Source: a virus. From it: a stretch of DNA of 64,000 nucleotides. A program made the translations under genes and the position numbers. Every line of letters begins with the position of its first letter. The first letter of the stretch is position 1. Shown here in pieces: positions 34,800 to 42,006 of this stretch. The DNA lies in the IMG/VR virus record IMGVR_UViG_3300020477_001008, positions 124,001-188,000 of that record, one strand, 5' to 3'. The notes below the pieces were generated by a model that worked only from the letters and a program-made list of their open reading frames with translations, ran no database searches and was not told where the DNA came from.

Positions 34800-36675
34800 T
34801 GATTTATTACAAGAAAATCCAAATCTTCATCTTACACACCTTGAAGATTTAGCCTTATTTCAAGGTAAAGCAGGTGCCACTAGAGCAGTTGCATTTTTAA
34901 GAAATTTAGCCAATTTAGCCAAAACATCAAGTACTAAAAAATTTAATGTAACAATTAAATGGGACGGGTCACCAGCAATAGTATGTGGTACTGATCCTAG
35001 TGATGGAAAGTTTTTTGTTGCAACAAAAAGTGCATTTAATAAAGATGCAAAACTTAATAAGAGTATAGACGATATTAGAGTTAATCATCCTGATGCAGGG
35101 GAAACTAGCAAACAAGGATTAAGAGATAAACTAGTACAAGCATTTAATAGTTTACAAAAACTAGGTATAAAAAATGTATTACAAGGTGATTTACTTTGGA
35201 CTAAAGGAGATTTAAAAACAATAAATTACCAAGGCGAATCTTATATTGCTTTTAAACCAAATACAATAACTTATGCTGTTCCACAAAGTATGGATCTAGC
35301 AAAACAAATACAACAAGCAAATTTAGGTATTGTTTTTCATACAAGCTATTCAGGAAAAAGTTTAGATAGTATGACAGCAAGTTTTGATATTGATATAGAA
35401 GGTTTAAACAAAACACCTGATGTATGGTTTGATGATGCTTACATAAAAGATTTTACAGGAGTTGTAAATCTTACAAAAGGTGAGTATGCTAATATAACTC
35501 AAGCTATTAATGATGCTGAAAAATATATTAACTCATCAGGTAATATTTTTGATTTTTTAGAAGCTAGTGAGTTAGGAAAAAATTTTCAACAATTAGTTCA
35601 CGCCAATCATAACAATATGATTAAAGCTGGAGAAATTACACAAGACCCTTTAGCATTCTTTTATAACTTTGCAAAAGATTACGAAGCAAGAGTTGAAAAA
35701 GAAATTGCAAAATTAAAAACAGGCAGAGAAGGTCCAGCTGGGCAAAGAAAATTATTAGCATTAGAACAATGGCGAAATTATTATATGGCTAATAAGAAAA
35801 ATATTCAAAATTGGTATAGTGCTTGGTTAAAGTTAACAGCAATCAAAAACACATTATATCAAAAACTAAAAAATATAAAATCAATTGATGCTTTTGAATT
35901 ACAAGGCGATGAATATGTTGTAAGAGATCAAGAAGGATTTGTTGCAGTTGACCACGTAGGTAATGCAGTTAAAGTTGTAGATAGATTAGATTTTAGTAGA
36001 AAGAATTTTGCTAAAGAAAGTTTATCATTAGTTAATGATTTAAGTGAAAGCAGAGCTTTTAGATCTAGACAAGATTTAGGAAAAAATTCAGCATATGAAA
36101 ATGGTGAATTAGTTTATGCTTATTGTTTAGCATTACTAGTTTTAACAGGTGAATACAAATATCAAAAAATGGCAAGAAATTATATTATTAGAAGTATGAG
36201 TTATGGTAATTATGATTTTTTTAGAACTAATGGAACAGATTTATATTTGTTATTACATAGTATAGTTGGTTCAGGATCTATTGTACAATTTGACGATACA
36301 TCAAGTAAAAATTATATTGAAAGACTACAAAGACAATACACTGATATAAATCAATTATTAAGATATATTTCTAATGACAACTTTTCAAGAAAACAAACGT
36401 CAACTATGCTAATAAGGTTAGAATCACAATTAGCAATAAGATCACGTGATTTAAAAAAAATAAGAAGATTTGCATCTGATTGGGACCGTTTAAAACAAAA
36501 AGAAAAGTATAATGTTGCAATTGATATAATGCATTATATAAGAGACCATTCTCCTAAAAGTGAACTTTATGGAATATTACAAAATATGGTTAAAGAAAGA
36601 AACTTACAAGATAGGCATAATGTAAGACAAAAATCATTGCCTAGAAACGTGGCGGTAGGAGCAATAAGAAGATAA
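34789..36675 (+). CDS. Nucleotidyltransferase-fold protein (DUF6267-like)
   Basis: A protein of about 628 residues. Residues 50-90 contain I-K-W-D-G-S-P-A-I-V, the K-x-D-G motif of ATP-dependent ligases and nucleotidyltransferases, with the rest consistent with the phage DUF6267 family. Whether it ligates or adenylylates anything is not shown. I prefer ATG 34789 (M-K-A-N-D-L-L-Q-E) over 34774 because it gives a capsid-targeting-like N-terminus ending L-x-E. If that holds, the protein may be packaged in the head. The C-terminal 250 residues are helical with no known motif. Confidence 0.72.
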   Translation: MKANDLLQENPNLHLTHLEDLALFQGKAGATRAVAFLRNLANLAKTSSTKKFNVTIKWDGSPAIVCGTDPSDGKFFVATKSAFNKDAKLNKSIDDIRVNHPDAGETSKQGLRDKLVQAFNSLQKLGIKNVLQGDLLWTKGDLKTINYQGESYIAFKPNTITYAVPQSMDLAKQIQQANLGIVFHTSYSGKSLDSMTASFDIDIEGLNKTPDVWFDDAYIKDFTGVVNLTKGEYANITQAINDAEKYINSSGNIFDFLEASELGKNFQQLVHANHNNMIKAGEITQDPLAFFYNFAKDYEARVEKEIAKLKTGREGPAGQRKLLALEQWRNYYMANKKNIQNWYSAWLKLTAIKNTLYQKLKNIKSIDAFELQGDEYVVRDQEGFVAVDHVGNAVKVVDRLDFSRKNFAKESLSLVNDLSESRAFRSRQDLGKNSAYENGELVYAYCLALLVLTGEYKYQKMARNYIIRSMSYGNYDFFRTNGTDLYLLLHSIVGSGSIVQFDDTSSKNYIERLQRQYTDINQLLRYISNDNFSRKQTSTMLIRLESQLAIRSRDLKKIRRFASDWDRLKQKEKYNVAIDIMHYIRDHSPKSELYGILQNMVKERNLQDRHNVRQKSLPRNVAVGAIRR

Positions 36676-37049
36676 TGTATTCTCTAAATACTAATAAAAA
36701 TCAGTATATGCAAGTAAGTGAAGATCTTGAAGTATATAAACTAATTACAACGTTACCAATTGATTATCAAAATAACGATTTAGATCACGATAAGCAAAAA
36801 GATTTTGATCATTTACATCAAATGATTACAATGTATGGTAAAATATTATTTTTTTCAAAACCACGTAAATCTACCTATAAAGGTAAGCAAGTTTATGAGG
36901 TAACATTTGGAGTTGAGCAAAAGAATTTATTTGAGCTTGGTGTAAATCCTGTGGGAGTGCTTGAAAATCGTCTAAATAACGTCGTTTTGTTTAGTGATAC
37001 TATATGCACACAAGGAGTAAATACAAATGTATGGATTACTAAATTTTAA
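36675..37049 (+). CDS. Hypothetical protein
   Basis: A 124-residue protein coupled to the preceding gene by a TAATG overlap. It has a beta-rich C-terminal half (K-Q-V-Y-E-V-T-F-G-V, N-N-V-V-L-F-S-D-T-I) and no membrane segment or enzymatic motif. Unrecognised. The location between the nucleotidyltransferase-like protein and basic head-type proteins suggests a virion link only by context. Confidence 0.55.
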   Translation: MYSLNTNKNQYMQVSEDLEVYKLITTLPIDYQNNDLDHDKQKDFDHLHQMITMYGKILFFSKPRKSTYKGKQVYEVTFGVEQKNLFELGVNPVGVLENRLNNVVLFSDTICTQGVNTNVWITKF

Positions 37050-37063
37050 GGAGCATAGAGAAA

Positions 37064-37324
37064 ATGGATAAAGTACCACCAAAAGTAGTTACAGCACCAA
37101 AAACGCAGGATAGTGTTGAATTTGGTAGTTTGGAAGTTCACGTAGCTTTAAGTCGTGAAAGACACGAGGAAATTAACTCAAGGTTTGATAGAGTTGAAGC
37201 ACATATGATAAAAATTGAAGAAGAAGTAGACAAAGGCTTTGAAAAGATACAAAAAGTCGTTTTATGGTCTGCTGGTACAATGTTTTTCACATTAATATCT
37301 ATGTTTGTTTCAACACTCTTATAA
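37064..37324 (+). CDS. Small tail-anchored coiled-coil membrane protein, holin-like candidate
   Basis: An 86-residue protein with a Lys/Pro-rich N-terminus, an amphipathic helix at about 28-62 (R-E-R-H-E-E-I-N-S-R-F-D-R-V-E) and a single C-terminal transmembrane helix at about 66-86. This architecture resembles haemolysin XhlA-type small proteins and some holins. There is no lysozyme gene next to it in this window, so the lysis role is a guess. AAGGAG is visible before the ATG. Confidence 0.55.
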   Translation: MDKVPPKVVTAPKTQDSVEFGSLEVHVALSRERHEEINSRFDRVEAHMIKIEEEVDKGFEKIQKVVLWSAGTMFFTLISMFVSTLL

Positions 37325-37335
37325 AAGGAATTACG

Positions 37336-37668
37336 ATGCTAATAAAAGACATAGTAGGCGAAGGCACACCGCAAATATACGGAAAGTATAAGCAATCTCT
37401 TAAGAGAAGATATAGATGCCAAACGGGTCCAAGAAAAGGCAGAATAGTAGCTGATCCGGCCACTTGTACAGCACCAATTAATATTCAAAAAAAACAACAG
37501 ATGAAAGCCACTAGAGCAAAACGTTCTACAATTCAAGGCAAGTTATCATCATATACTAAAAAATACAACCCAACTTCAAAAATTGCTAGAAAACTTAACA
37601 CGCAAGTTAAGAAAAGAAGACAACCAAAAATGAAAGCTTTAAAACCTATTAAGTTAGGAAAAAGATAA
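37336..37668 (+). CDS. Very basic Cys-motif protein A, putative DNA-associated head protein
   Basis: A 110-residue, strongly basic protein. I use ATG 37336 (M-L-I-K-D-I-V-G-E) because AAAGGA precedes it; a longer upstream ATG overlaps the membrane protein. It has Y-R-C-x-x-G-P-R-K-G-R-I-V-A-D-P-A-T-C and a long Lys/Arg tail with K-K-Y-N-P. The adjacent gene is a clear paralogue. Such pairs occur in marine T4-like phages near head genes, and the charge suggests DNA packing in the capsid. Confidence 0.65.
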   Translation: MLIKDIVGEGTPQIYGKYKQSLKRRYRCQTGPRKGRIVADPATCTAPINIQKKQQMKATRAKRSTIQGKLSSYTKKYNPTSKIARKLNTQVKKRRQPKMKALKPIKLGKR

Positions 37669-37669
37669 A

Positions 37670-37963
37670 ATGTTTATTAGTGATATTATAACTGACGGTA
37701 TACAAGAAGCTAAAATGATATATGGTCGTAAAGGTAAGACCGTAGTTAAAAAATATCGTTGTACATTTGGTAGAAAAAAGGGTAGGATTGTTAGCAATCC
37801 AAGTGTTTGTAGTGCCCCATTAGATATCAAAAAACGTTTTATTATGAAAAAAATGAAAGCAAGAATGGGTGCTAGATTACAAAGAAAAATCAAGTTTACT
37901 AAAAAGTATAATCCTGCTTCACGTAGGGTTAGAGCATTAAACAAGTCATTAAGACGAAAATAA
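37670..37963 (+). CDS. Very basic Cys-motif protein B, paralogue of the preceding gene
   Basis: A 97-residue protein sharing Y-R-C-T-F-G-R-K-K-G-R-I-V-S-N-P-S-V-C and the K-K-Y-N-P-A-S tail with protein A, and starting M-F-I-S-D-I-I-T-D. The two cysteines 15 residues apart could form a disulfide or metal site. It starts 2 nt after the previous stop. Function unknown; probably a DNA-binding virion protein. Confidence 0.65.
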   Translation: MFISDIITDGIQEAKMIYGRKGKTVVKKYRCTFGRKKGRIVSNPSVCSAPLDIKKRFIMKKMKARMGARLQRKIKFTKKYNPASRRVRALNKSLRRK

Positions 37964-37966
37964 TAC

Positions 37967-37995
37967 TTGATCTTTGATAATAAATTTAGTATATT
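37967..37995 (+). promoter_or_regulatory. Sigma70-like promoter abutting 38002
   Basis: TTGATC (37967-37972) and TATATT (37990-37995), 17 nt apart. The ATG at 38002 is 6 nt after the -10 box, again predicting a leaderless message. Confidence 0.5.
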
Positions 37996-38001
37996 ATTAG
38001 T

Positions 38002-38754
38002 ATGGGTATAAACATAAACAAAAATTTACCAGACAGAAGCGGTCCAGCATATAAGAGAAATAGAGAATTTTGCGTAGCAGGTTTTCCTGACTACCCTTCA
38101 CTTAATTCAGCTATAGAGCATTTTAGATTTATTAAGATCCTTTCAAAATGGGGTCCACCAGGAACAGTTAGAGCTGACTTTTTAGATCATATGGAACTAC
38201 AATTAAAGAAATTCAAAGGTCAAAAAGATGCACATAAAAAGAAAGTCCAACACGTAAGAGAAATGTTGGATAAATTTGATCATATAACTGATAAAGTTGT
38301 TAAACGTATAGTAATAAAAAACAAAAATAATCCAAATTTTAATGAAGCAGTATCTACTAAAAAACGTAATGATGGTGTTGAAGTAGGTAATTATGTTATT
38401 CAGGTTGTAAAACAAAAGTATAAAAGCTACGATATTATAAACAAGTTAAATCAAGATAAAATTTTTACTGAGATTAGGCTTTATGAATCAGCATATCTTA
38501 TTGTAAAAGCCTTAATAAATGGGGCTACTGTAGACTCTGAAGAAGTAGAAAACTTCTTAGATGAAAATGAAGAATACAATGAAATAGCTAAAAATATATG
38601 GCTTGAATCACGTAAATTACGTGATAAATCATTATCAGACGAAGATAAAGATGCGGCTAAACAGACTATAGACCACCTTGAAGATCAGCTATTTGATATA
38701 AAAACGCATATAACGAGCAATTACAATAGCGAAATTAATGGCGAAGATGTATAA
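38002..38754 (+). CDS. Hypothetical protein
   Basis: A 250-residue soluble, largely helical protein. The opening (R-S-G-P-A-Y-K-R-N-R-E-F-C-V-A-G-F-P) is compact, and a Lys-rich helical middle (about 70-140) is followed by an acidic C-terminus. I do not recognise a family. A late octamer for the next gene overlaps its stop. Its own sigma70-like promoter suggests earlier expression than its neighbours. Confidence 0.6.
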   Translation: MGININKNLPDRSGPAYKRNREFCVAGFPDYPSLNSAIEHFRFIKILSKWGPPGTVRADFLDHMELQLKKFKGQKDAHKKKVQHVREMLDKFDHITDKVVKRIVIKNKNNPNFNEAVSTKKRNDGVEVGNYVIQVVKQKYKSYDIINKLNQDKIFTEIRLYESAYLIVKALINGATVDSEEVENFLDENEEYNEIAKNIWLESRKLRDKSLSDEDKDAAKQTIDHLEDQLFDIKTHITSNYNSEINGEDV

Positions 38755-38757
38755 ATA
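38750..38757 (+). promoter_or_regulatory. Late promoter TATAAATA before 38766
   Basis: A perfect TATAAATA spanning the end of the previous gene, 8 nt before the ATG at 38766. Confidence 0.6.
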
Positions 38758-38765
38758 ACTGTACT

Positions 38766-39557
38766 ATGAAATTAAACGATCTAAAATCCACATATGAAAC
38801 GAAGATAGCGAGAGTAAATCGTTGGCTTGAAGAGACTTATGGCTTCAAAGTGTTTGATAAAGTTGATATAGAAAAGCTATATGCAACTAAAGAACAGTTA
38901 GACGTACAACGTGAAGAGCTTAAAAGAAGCTTACCTTTCAATTCGTATCACGAACATCCTGACTATGCAAAAAATATTCTTTTATCAGAAGCAATTGTTT
39001 TAATGATTGGTCAAATTGCTGATGAAGACTTACCAGCAAAACCAGATGATGATAATGAAGATGGTGAAGAAAGTCCATTAACAACTGACAATAATAGTGA
39101 TGAAGCTCCTGCAACAGAGAGCAAAGAAGCTATTAAAGAAAACGAAGATTTAGAACAAGCTGAAACAGTTTTAGCTTCTAAAAATTTAGTTGATTCATTA
39201 CAAGGTATGATTGAAGATTTAGGTAAAATGCAAAATGAAGATTTAGCGGCAATTACAGACCAAATGCAAAATCAGTTTGGTGTAGATTCAGCTAGTTCGT
39301 TTAATGCTAATGTAAACGGAATTATTGATAACTTATTAAATGCGGCAAAAGAAGCTAAAGAGAGTGTCAACAATGAAGTATTGATGCTACAAGGTGAAGC
39401 ACCAGCAACTATGTCAGACGAACCATCAATGGATGCACCAGCAGATGACGAAGGTGACTCTTTAGAAATAGAAGAACCAGTTGATGCTGAAACAGACGGT
39501 GACGATTCTGCATCAGGTCCATTGGATGAGCCTCTTGGTAGAGCCAAGAAGGCATAA
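38766..39557 (+). CDS. Acidic hypothetical protein, possible virion or scaffold component
   Basis: A 263-residue protein: a helical N-terminal domain (T-Y-E-T-K-I-A-R-V-N-R-W-L-E), a spacer rich in Asp/Glu, a second helical part around residues 130-200 and a very acidic tail. Late transcription and coupling to the next gene suggest an assembly-type role. No enzymatic motif. Confidence 0.58.
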   Translation: MKLNDLKSTYETKIARVNRWLEETYGFKVFDKVDIEKLYATKEQLDVQREELKRSLPFNSYHEHPDYAKNILLSEAIVLMIGQIADEDLPAKPDDDNEDGEESPLTTDNNSDEAPATESKEAIKENEDLEQAETVLASKNLVDSLQGMIEDLGKMQNEDLAAITDQMQNQFGVDSASSFNANVNGIIDNLLNAAKEAKESVNNEVLMLQGEAPATMSDEPSMDAPADDEGDSLEIEEPVDAETDGDDSASGPLDEPLGRAKKA

Positions 39558-39880
39558 TGAGACTTAAAGAAATTTCAGAAAGCTATATATCAAAATTGCG
39601 TACTGACGCACTTAATCTTCTTGTGAGATTAGTTGCTAAAGGAGACAATGAAATTAATACAAATTCAATGTCCGATGAACTTAATAAAATGGGTCATTCA
39701 GTAAATCCTAATTCATTAGCTGATTTAGTAAAAAATATGCCAATGGTTAGAAGTATTAACCCAGATAAAATCACTTTAAAACCAAATTCGAATTTGACAC
39801 AGTTCTCAAAAGATGCTACAATGGATAATGAAAAGAAAGTTGATAAACTTGCTAAAAAAACCATTGATAAGAATCTTTAA
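39557..39880 (+). CDS. Small protein with capsid-targeting-like start
   Basis: A 107-residue protein starting M-R-L-K-E-I-S-E, i.e. an I-x-E motif after seven residues, as in other internal-head candidates here. The rest is helical with a winged-helix-like stretch (residues 20-70) and a basic, flexible C-terminus. Translationally coupled (TAATG). Function unknown. Confidence 0.6.
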   Translation: MRLKEISESYISKLRTDALNLLVRLVAKGDNEINTNSMSDELNKMGHSVNPNSLADLVKNMPMVRSINPDKITLKPNSNLTQFSKDATMDNEKKVDKLAKKTIDKNL

Positions 39881-39882
39881 TT

Positions 39883-40563
39883 GTGACCAAATTACTAATA
39901 GAAAAATTTCAATATAAAAGTTTAAAAAGAACAACAATAGACGGTAAGCGTCATTATGTTGGTGAAGATGGTAATCCTGTTCCTAGTGTTACTACAATAT
40001 TATCTCACTCTAAAGATATGACGGCTCTTAATGCTTGGAAAAAGCGAGTAGGTAAAGCTGAAGCTCAAAGAATTGTTACAGAGTCAGCAAATTTAGGTAC
40101 AGTTACACACAAACATTTAGAATCATATATTGAAGGAGTTGAGCGTCCGGGCGGTAGCAATCAAGTATATCAACAAGCAAAACAATTAAGCGATATTATT
40201 ATTGATAAAGGATTTGATAAAGTTAATGAAGTTTGGGGGATCGAGCAGGGGTTGTGTTTTCCTAACTTGTATGCCGGGACGGCAGATATGGTTTGTGTGT
40301 ATGACGGTATGCCTGTGATAGGTGACTTTAAAACAAGTCGTAAAGTTAAAAAGAAAGAGTGGATTGAAGATTATTTTGTTCAATGTGCCGCTTATGCCTT
40401 AGCACACAATGAAGTTTACGGCACAGATATACAAGCAGGGCTTATTTTTATAGTATCTCATAGTGGTGAATACCAGCAATTTTTAGTCAAAAACGGCGAA
40501 TTTAAAAAATATACAGATATGTGGCTTGACAAAGTAGAAGCTTTTTACAAAGCTACTAAATAG
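39883..40563 (+). CDS. PD-(D/E)XK (RecB/Cas4-like) exonuclease
   Basis: A 226-residue nuclease with a GTG start. Motifs: V-T-T-I-L-S-H early, G-T-V-T-H-K-H-L-E supplying the first acidic residue region, Y-A-G-T-A-D-M-V and V-I-G-D-F-K-T-S with the D-x(n)-D-x-K pattern, then Q-C-A-A-Y-A-L-A-H. This is the RecB-family nuclease order. It may process DNA ends in recombination or degrade host DNA. AT content and codon use match its neighbours. Confidence 0.85.
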   Translation: MTKLLIEKFQYKSLKRTTIDGKRHYVGEDGNPVPSVTTILSHSKDMTALNAWKKRVGKAEAQRIVTESANLGTVTHKHLESYIEGVERPGGSNQVYQQAKQLSDIIIDKGFDKVNEVWGIEQGLCFPNLYAGTADMVCVYDGMPVIGDFKTSRKVKKKEWIEDYFVQCAAYALAHNEVYGTDIQAGLIFIVSHSGEYQQFLVKNGEFKKYTDMWLDKVEAFYKATK

Positions 40564-40586
40564 TATTATATTAAGGTTTTAGCAAG

Positions 40587-41897
40587 ATGACAACAACATT
40601 TGTAAGATTAAAGAACAGAAGAGGAAATCGTACTGATTTACCCCAGCCATTAGCTGAAGGTGAAATTGGTCTAGCACTAGATACACGTGAGTTGTATATT
40701 GGTGGTGGTGACCAGTCAACTAAAAACAGAATGGTGCAAGTAGGTAATTTCTTAAATGCACAATCATCTGTACAAAGTTTAATTGATACAAGATTAGTTG
40801 TTTTTAAAATGGCTTCAACTGAAAGTTTTGTAGGTAATGGAACAGATACAAGTTCAACTGTATTAAACGGTGGAACAGCTTTAACATTTCCAACTGGAAA
40901 AAGTACAACTGGTTTTGGTTCAGATAAACTTGAGATATACAAATACAATGTTAACAAGTTGCCTTCAAAAGTTTCAACAGCAGGATATTCAGTTGGTGTA
41001 GCAGGTTCAGATTTAACTATTACATTTAACTCAGCAGGTAAGCCAGAAAACAATTCAGTAATTTGTGTAACAAAATGGCTTGGTACAGAAATAATTGATT
41101 ATGTTAAAAAAGCTTATGCAGATGAAATGTCAATTGCCACAACGGCTGTAACAACAGCAGTTTCAAAAACAGAAGACGTTATAACTTTTAGTGCTACTGG
41201 TAAATCAACATATACATTATACATAGATGTTTCAACTGGTACTGGATTTGTTGATATTGGAGATCAAGGTGCTAACCAAGTTGCTAAACAAAATTCATTT
41301 GCAACAGAATTAGCGGCGGAAAATGGAATTAGCTCAGCTGGTATTAATACGGCTGTGTTTATACGTGGAACAATGGCAGGATTAGGATACACAGCGGCAA
41401 AAGTATCAGTTCCAGGATCATTGTTAATTGAATTAGATAGTCCACAACAAGCAGTACTATTATCAAAATTTTTAAATTTAGCTGTTGGAACAGCAGAAGT
41501 TTCAGTAGCAAACAATATTAAAATTTATACTCAAGATAGCAAACCAGAATTTGCTAATAATCAATATGTTGGGCCAACTTTTTTAATTAAGAAAACTTTA
41601 ACCAAAGGTGGTGCAACAGCAGACGTTACAAGTTTTTCATCAACTGAAACTAATACTTACTTTTTAGACTACTCACTAAAGATAGGTAGTGCCTATGCCG
41701 TAGGTTGTATAAGAATTATTTCAGATGGAACAAACGTTCATTATATTGATGATAGAACAGAAACAGCAAGTACAAGCGATGTAGTGTTTTCTACTCCAGC
41801 AGTAAGCGGTGGATTAATTAAATTACAATACACTAATTCAAATTCTTCAACTGATGCTACATTATCTTATGTTTTAAAACGTTGGTTAACCAGTTAA
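40587..41897 (+). CDS. Fibre-type virion protein
   Basis: A 436-residue protein beginning with R-L-K-N-R-R-G-N-R-T-D-L-P-Q-P-L-A-E-G-E-I-G-L-A-L-type sequence, the short N-terminal module that recurs in phage tail-fibre and tropism proteins (E-G-E-I-G-x-x-x-D-T-x-x-L-Y-I-G-G). The remaining 380 residues are beta-rich, low in charge and rich in Ser/Thr/Gly, typical of trimeric fibres. It may contribute to host recognition. No chaperone or collagen-type motif was seen. Confidence 0.72.
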   Translation: MTTTFVRLKNRRGNRTDLPQPLAEGEIGLALDTRELYIGGGDQSTKNRMVQVGNFLNAQSSVQSLIDTRLVVFKMASTESFVGNGTDTSSTVLNGGTALTFPTGKSTTGFGSDKLEIYKYNVNKLPSKVSTAGYSVGVAGSDLTITFNSAGKPENNSVICVTKWLGTEIIDYVKKAYADEMSIATTAVTTAVSKTEDVITFSATGKSTYTLYIDVSTGTGFVDIGDQGANQVAKQNSFATELAAENGISSAGINTAVFIRGTMAGLGYTAAKVSVPGSLLIELDSPQQAVLLSKFLNLAVGTAEVSVANNIKIYTQDSKPEFANNQYVGPTFLIKKTLTKGGATADVTSFSSTETNTYFLDYSLKIGSAYAVGCIRIISDGTNVHYIDDRTETASTSDVVFSTPAVSGGLIKLQYTNSNSSTDATLSYVLKRWLTS

Positions 41898-41943
41898 CTA
41901 TCCAGATAACTAACATTTGTCCACGATTTTATTAATATTATTA

Positions 41944-41973
41944 TTGACAATAGACTATGTTGTCTAGTAATAT
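41944..41973 (+). promoter_or_regulatory. Sigma70-like promoter of nrdA
   Basis: TTGACA (41944-41949) and TAATAT (41968-41973), 18 nt apart, about 33 nt before the nrdA ATG. Confidence 0.6.
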
Positions 41974-42006
41974 TATTATTATAAAGAATTTAGAGAATAG
42001 GCAAAA

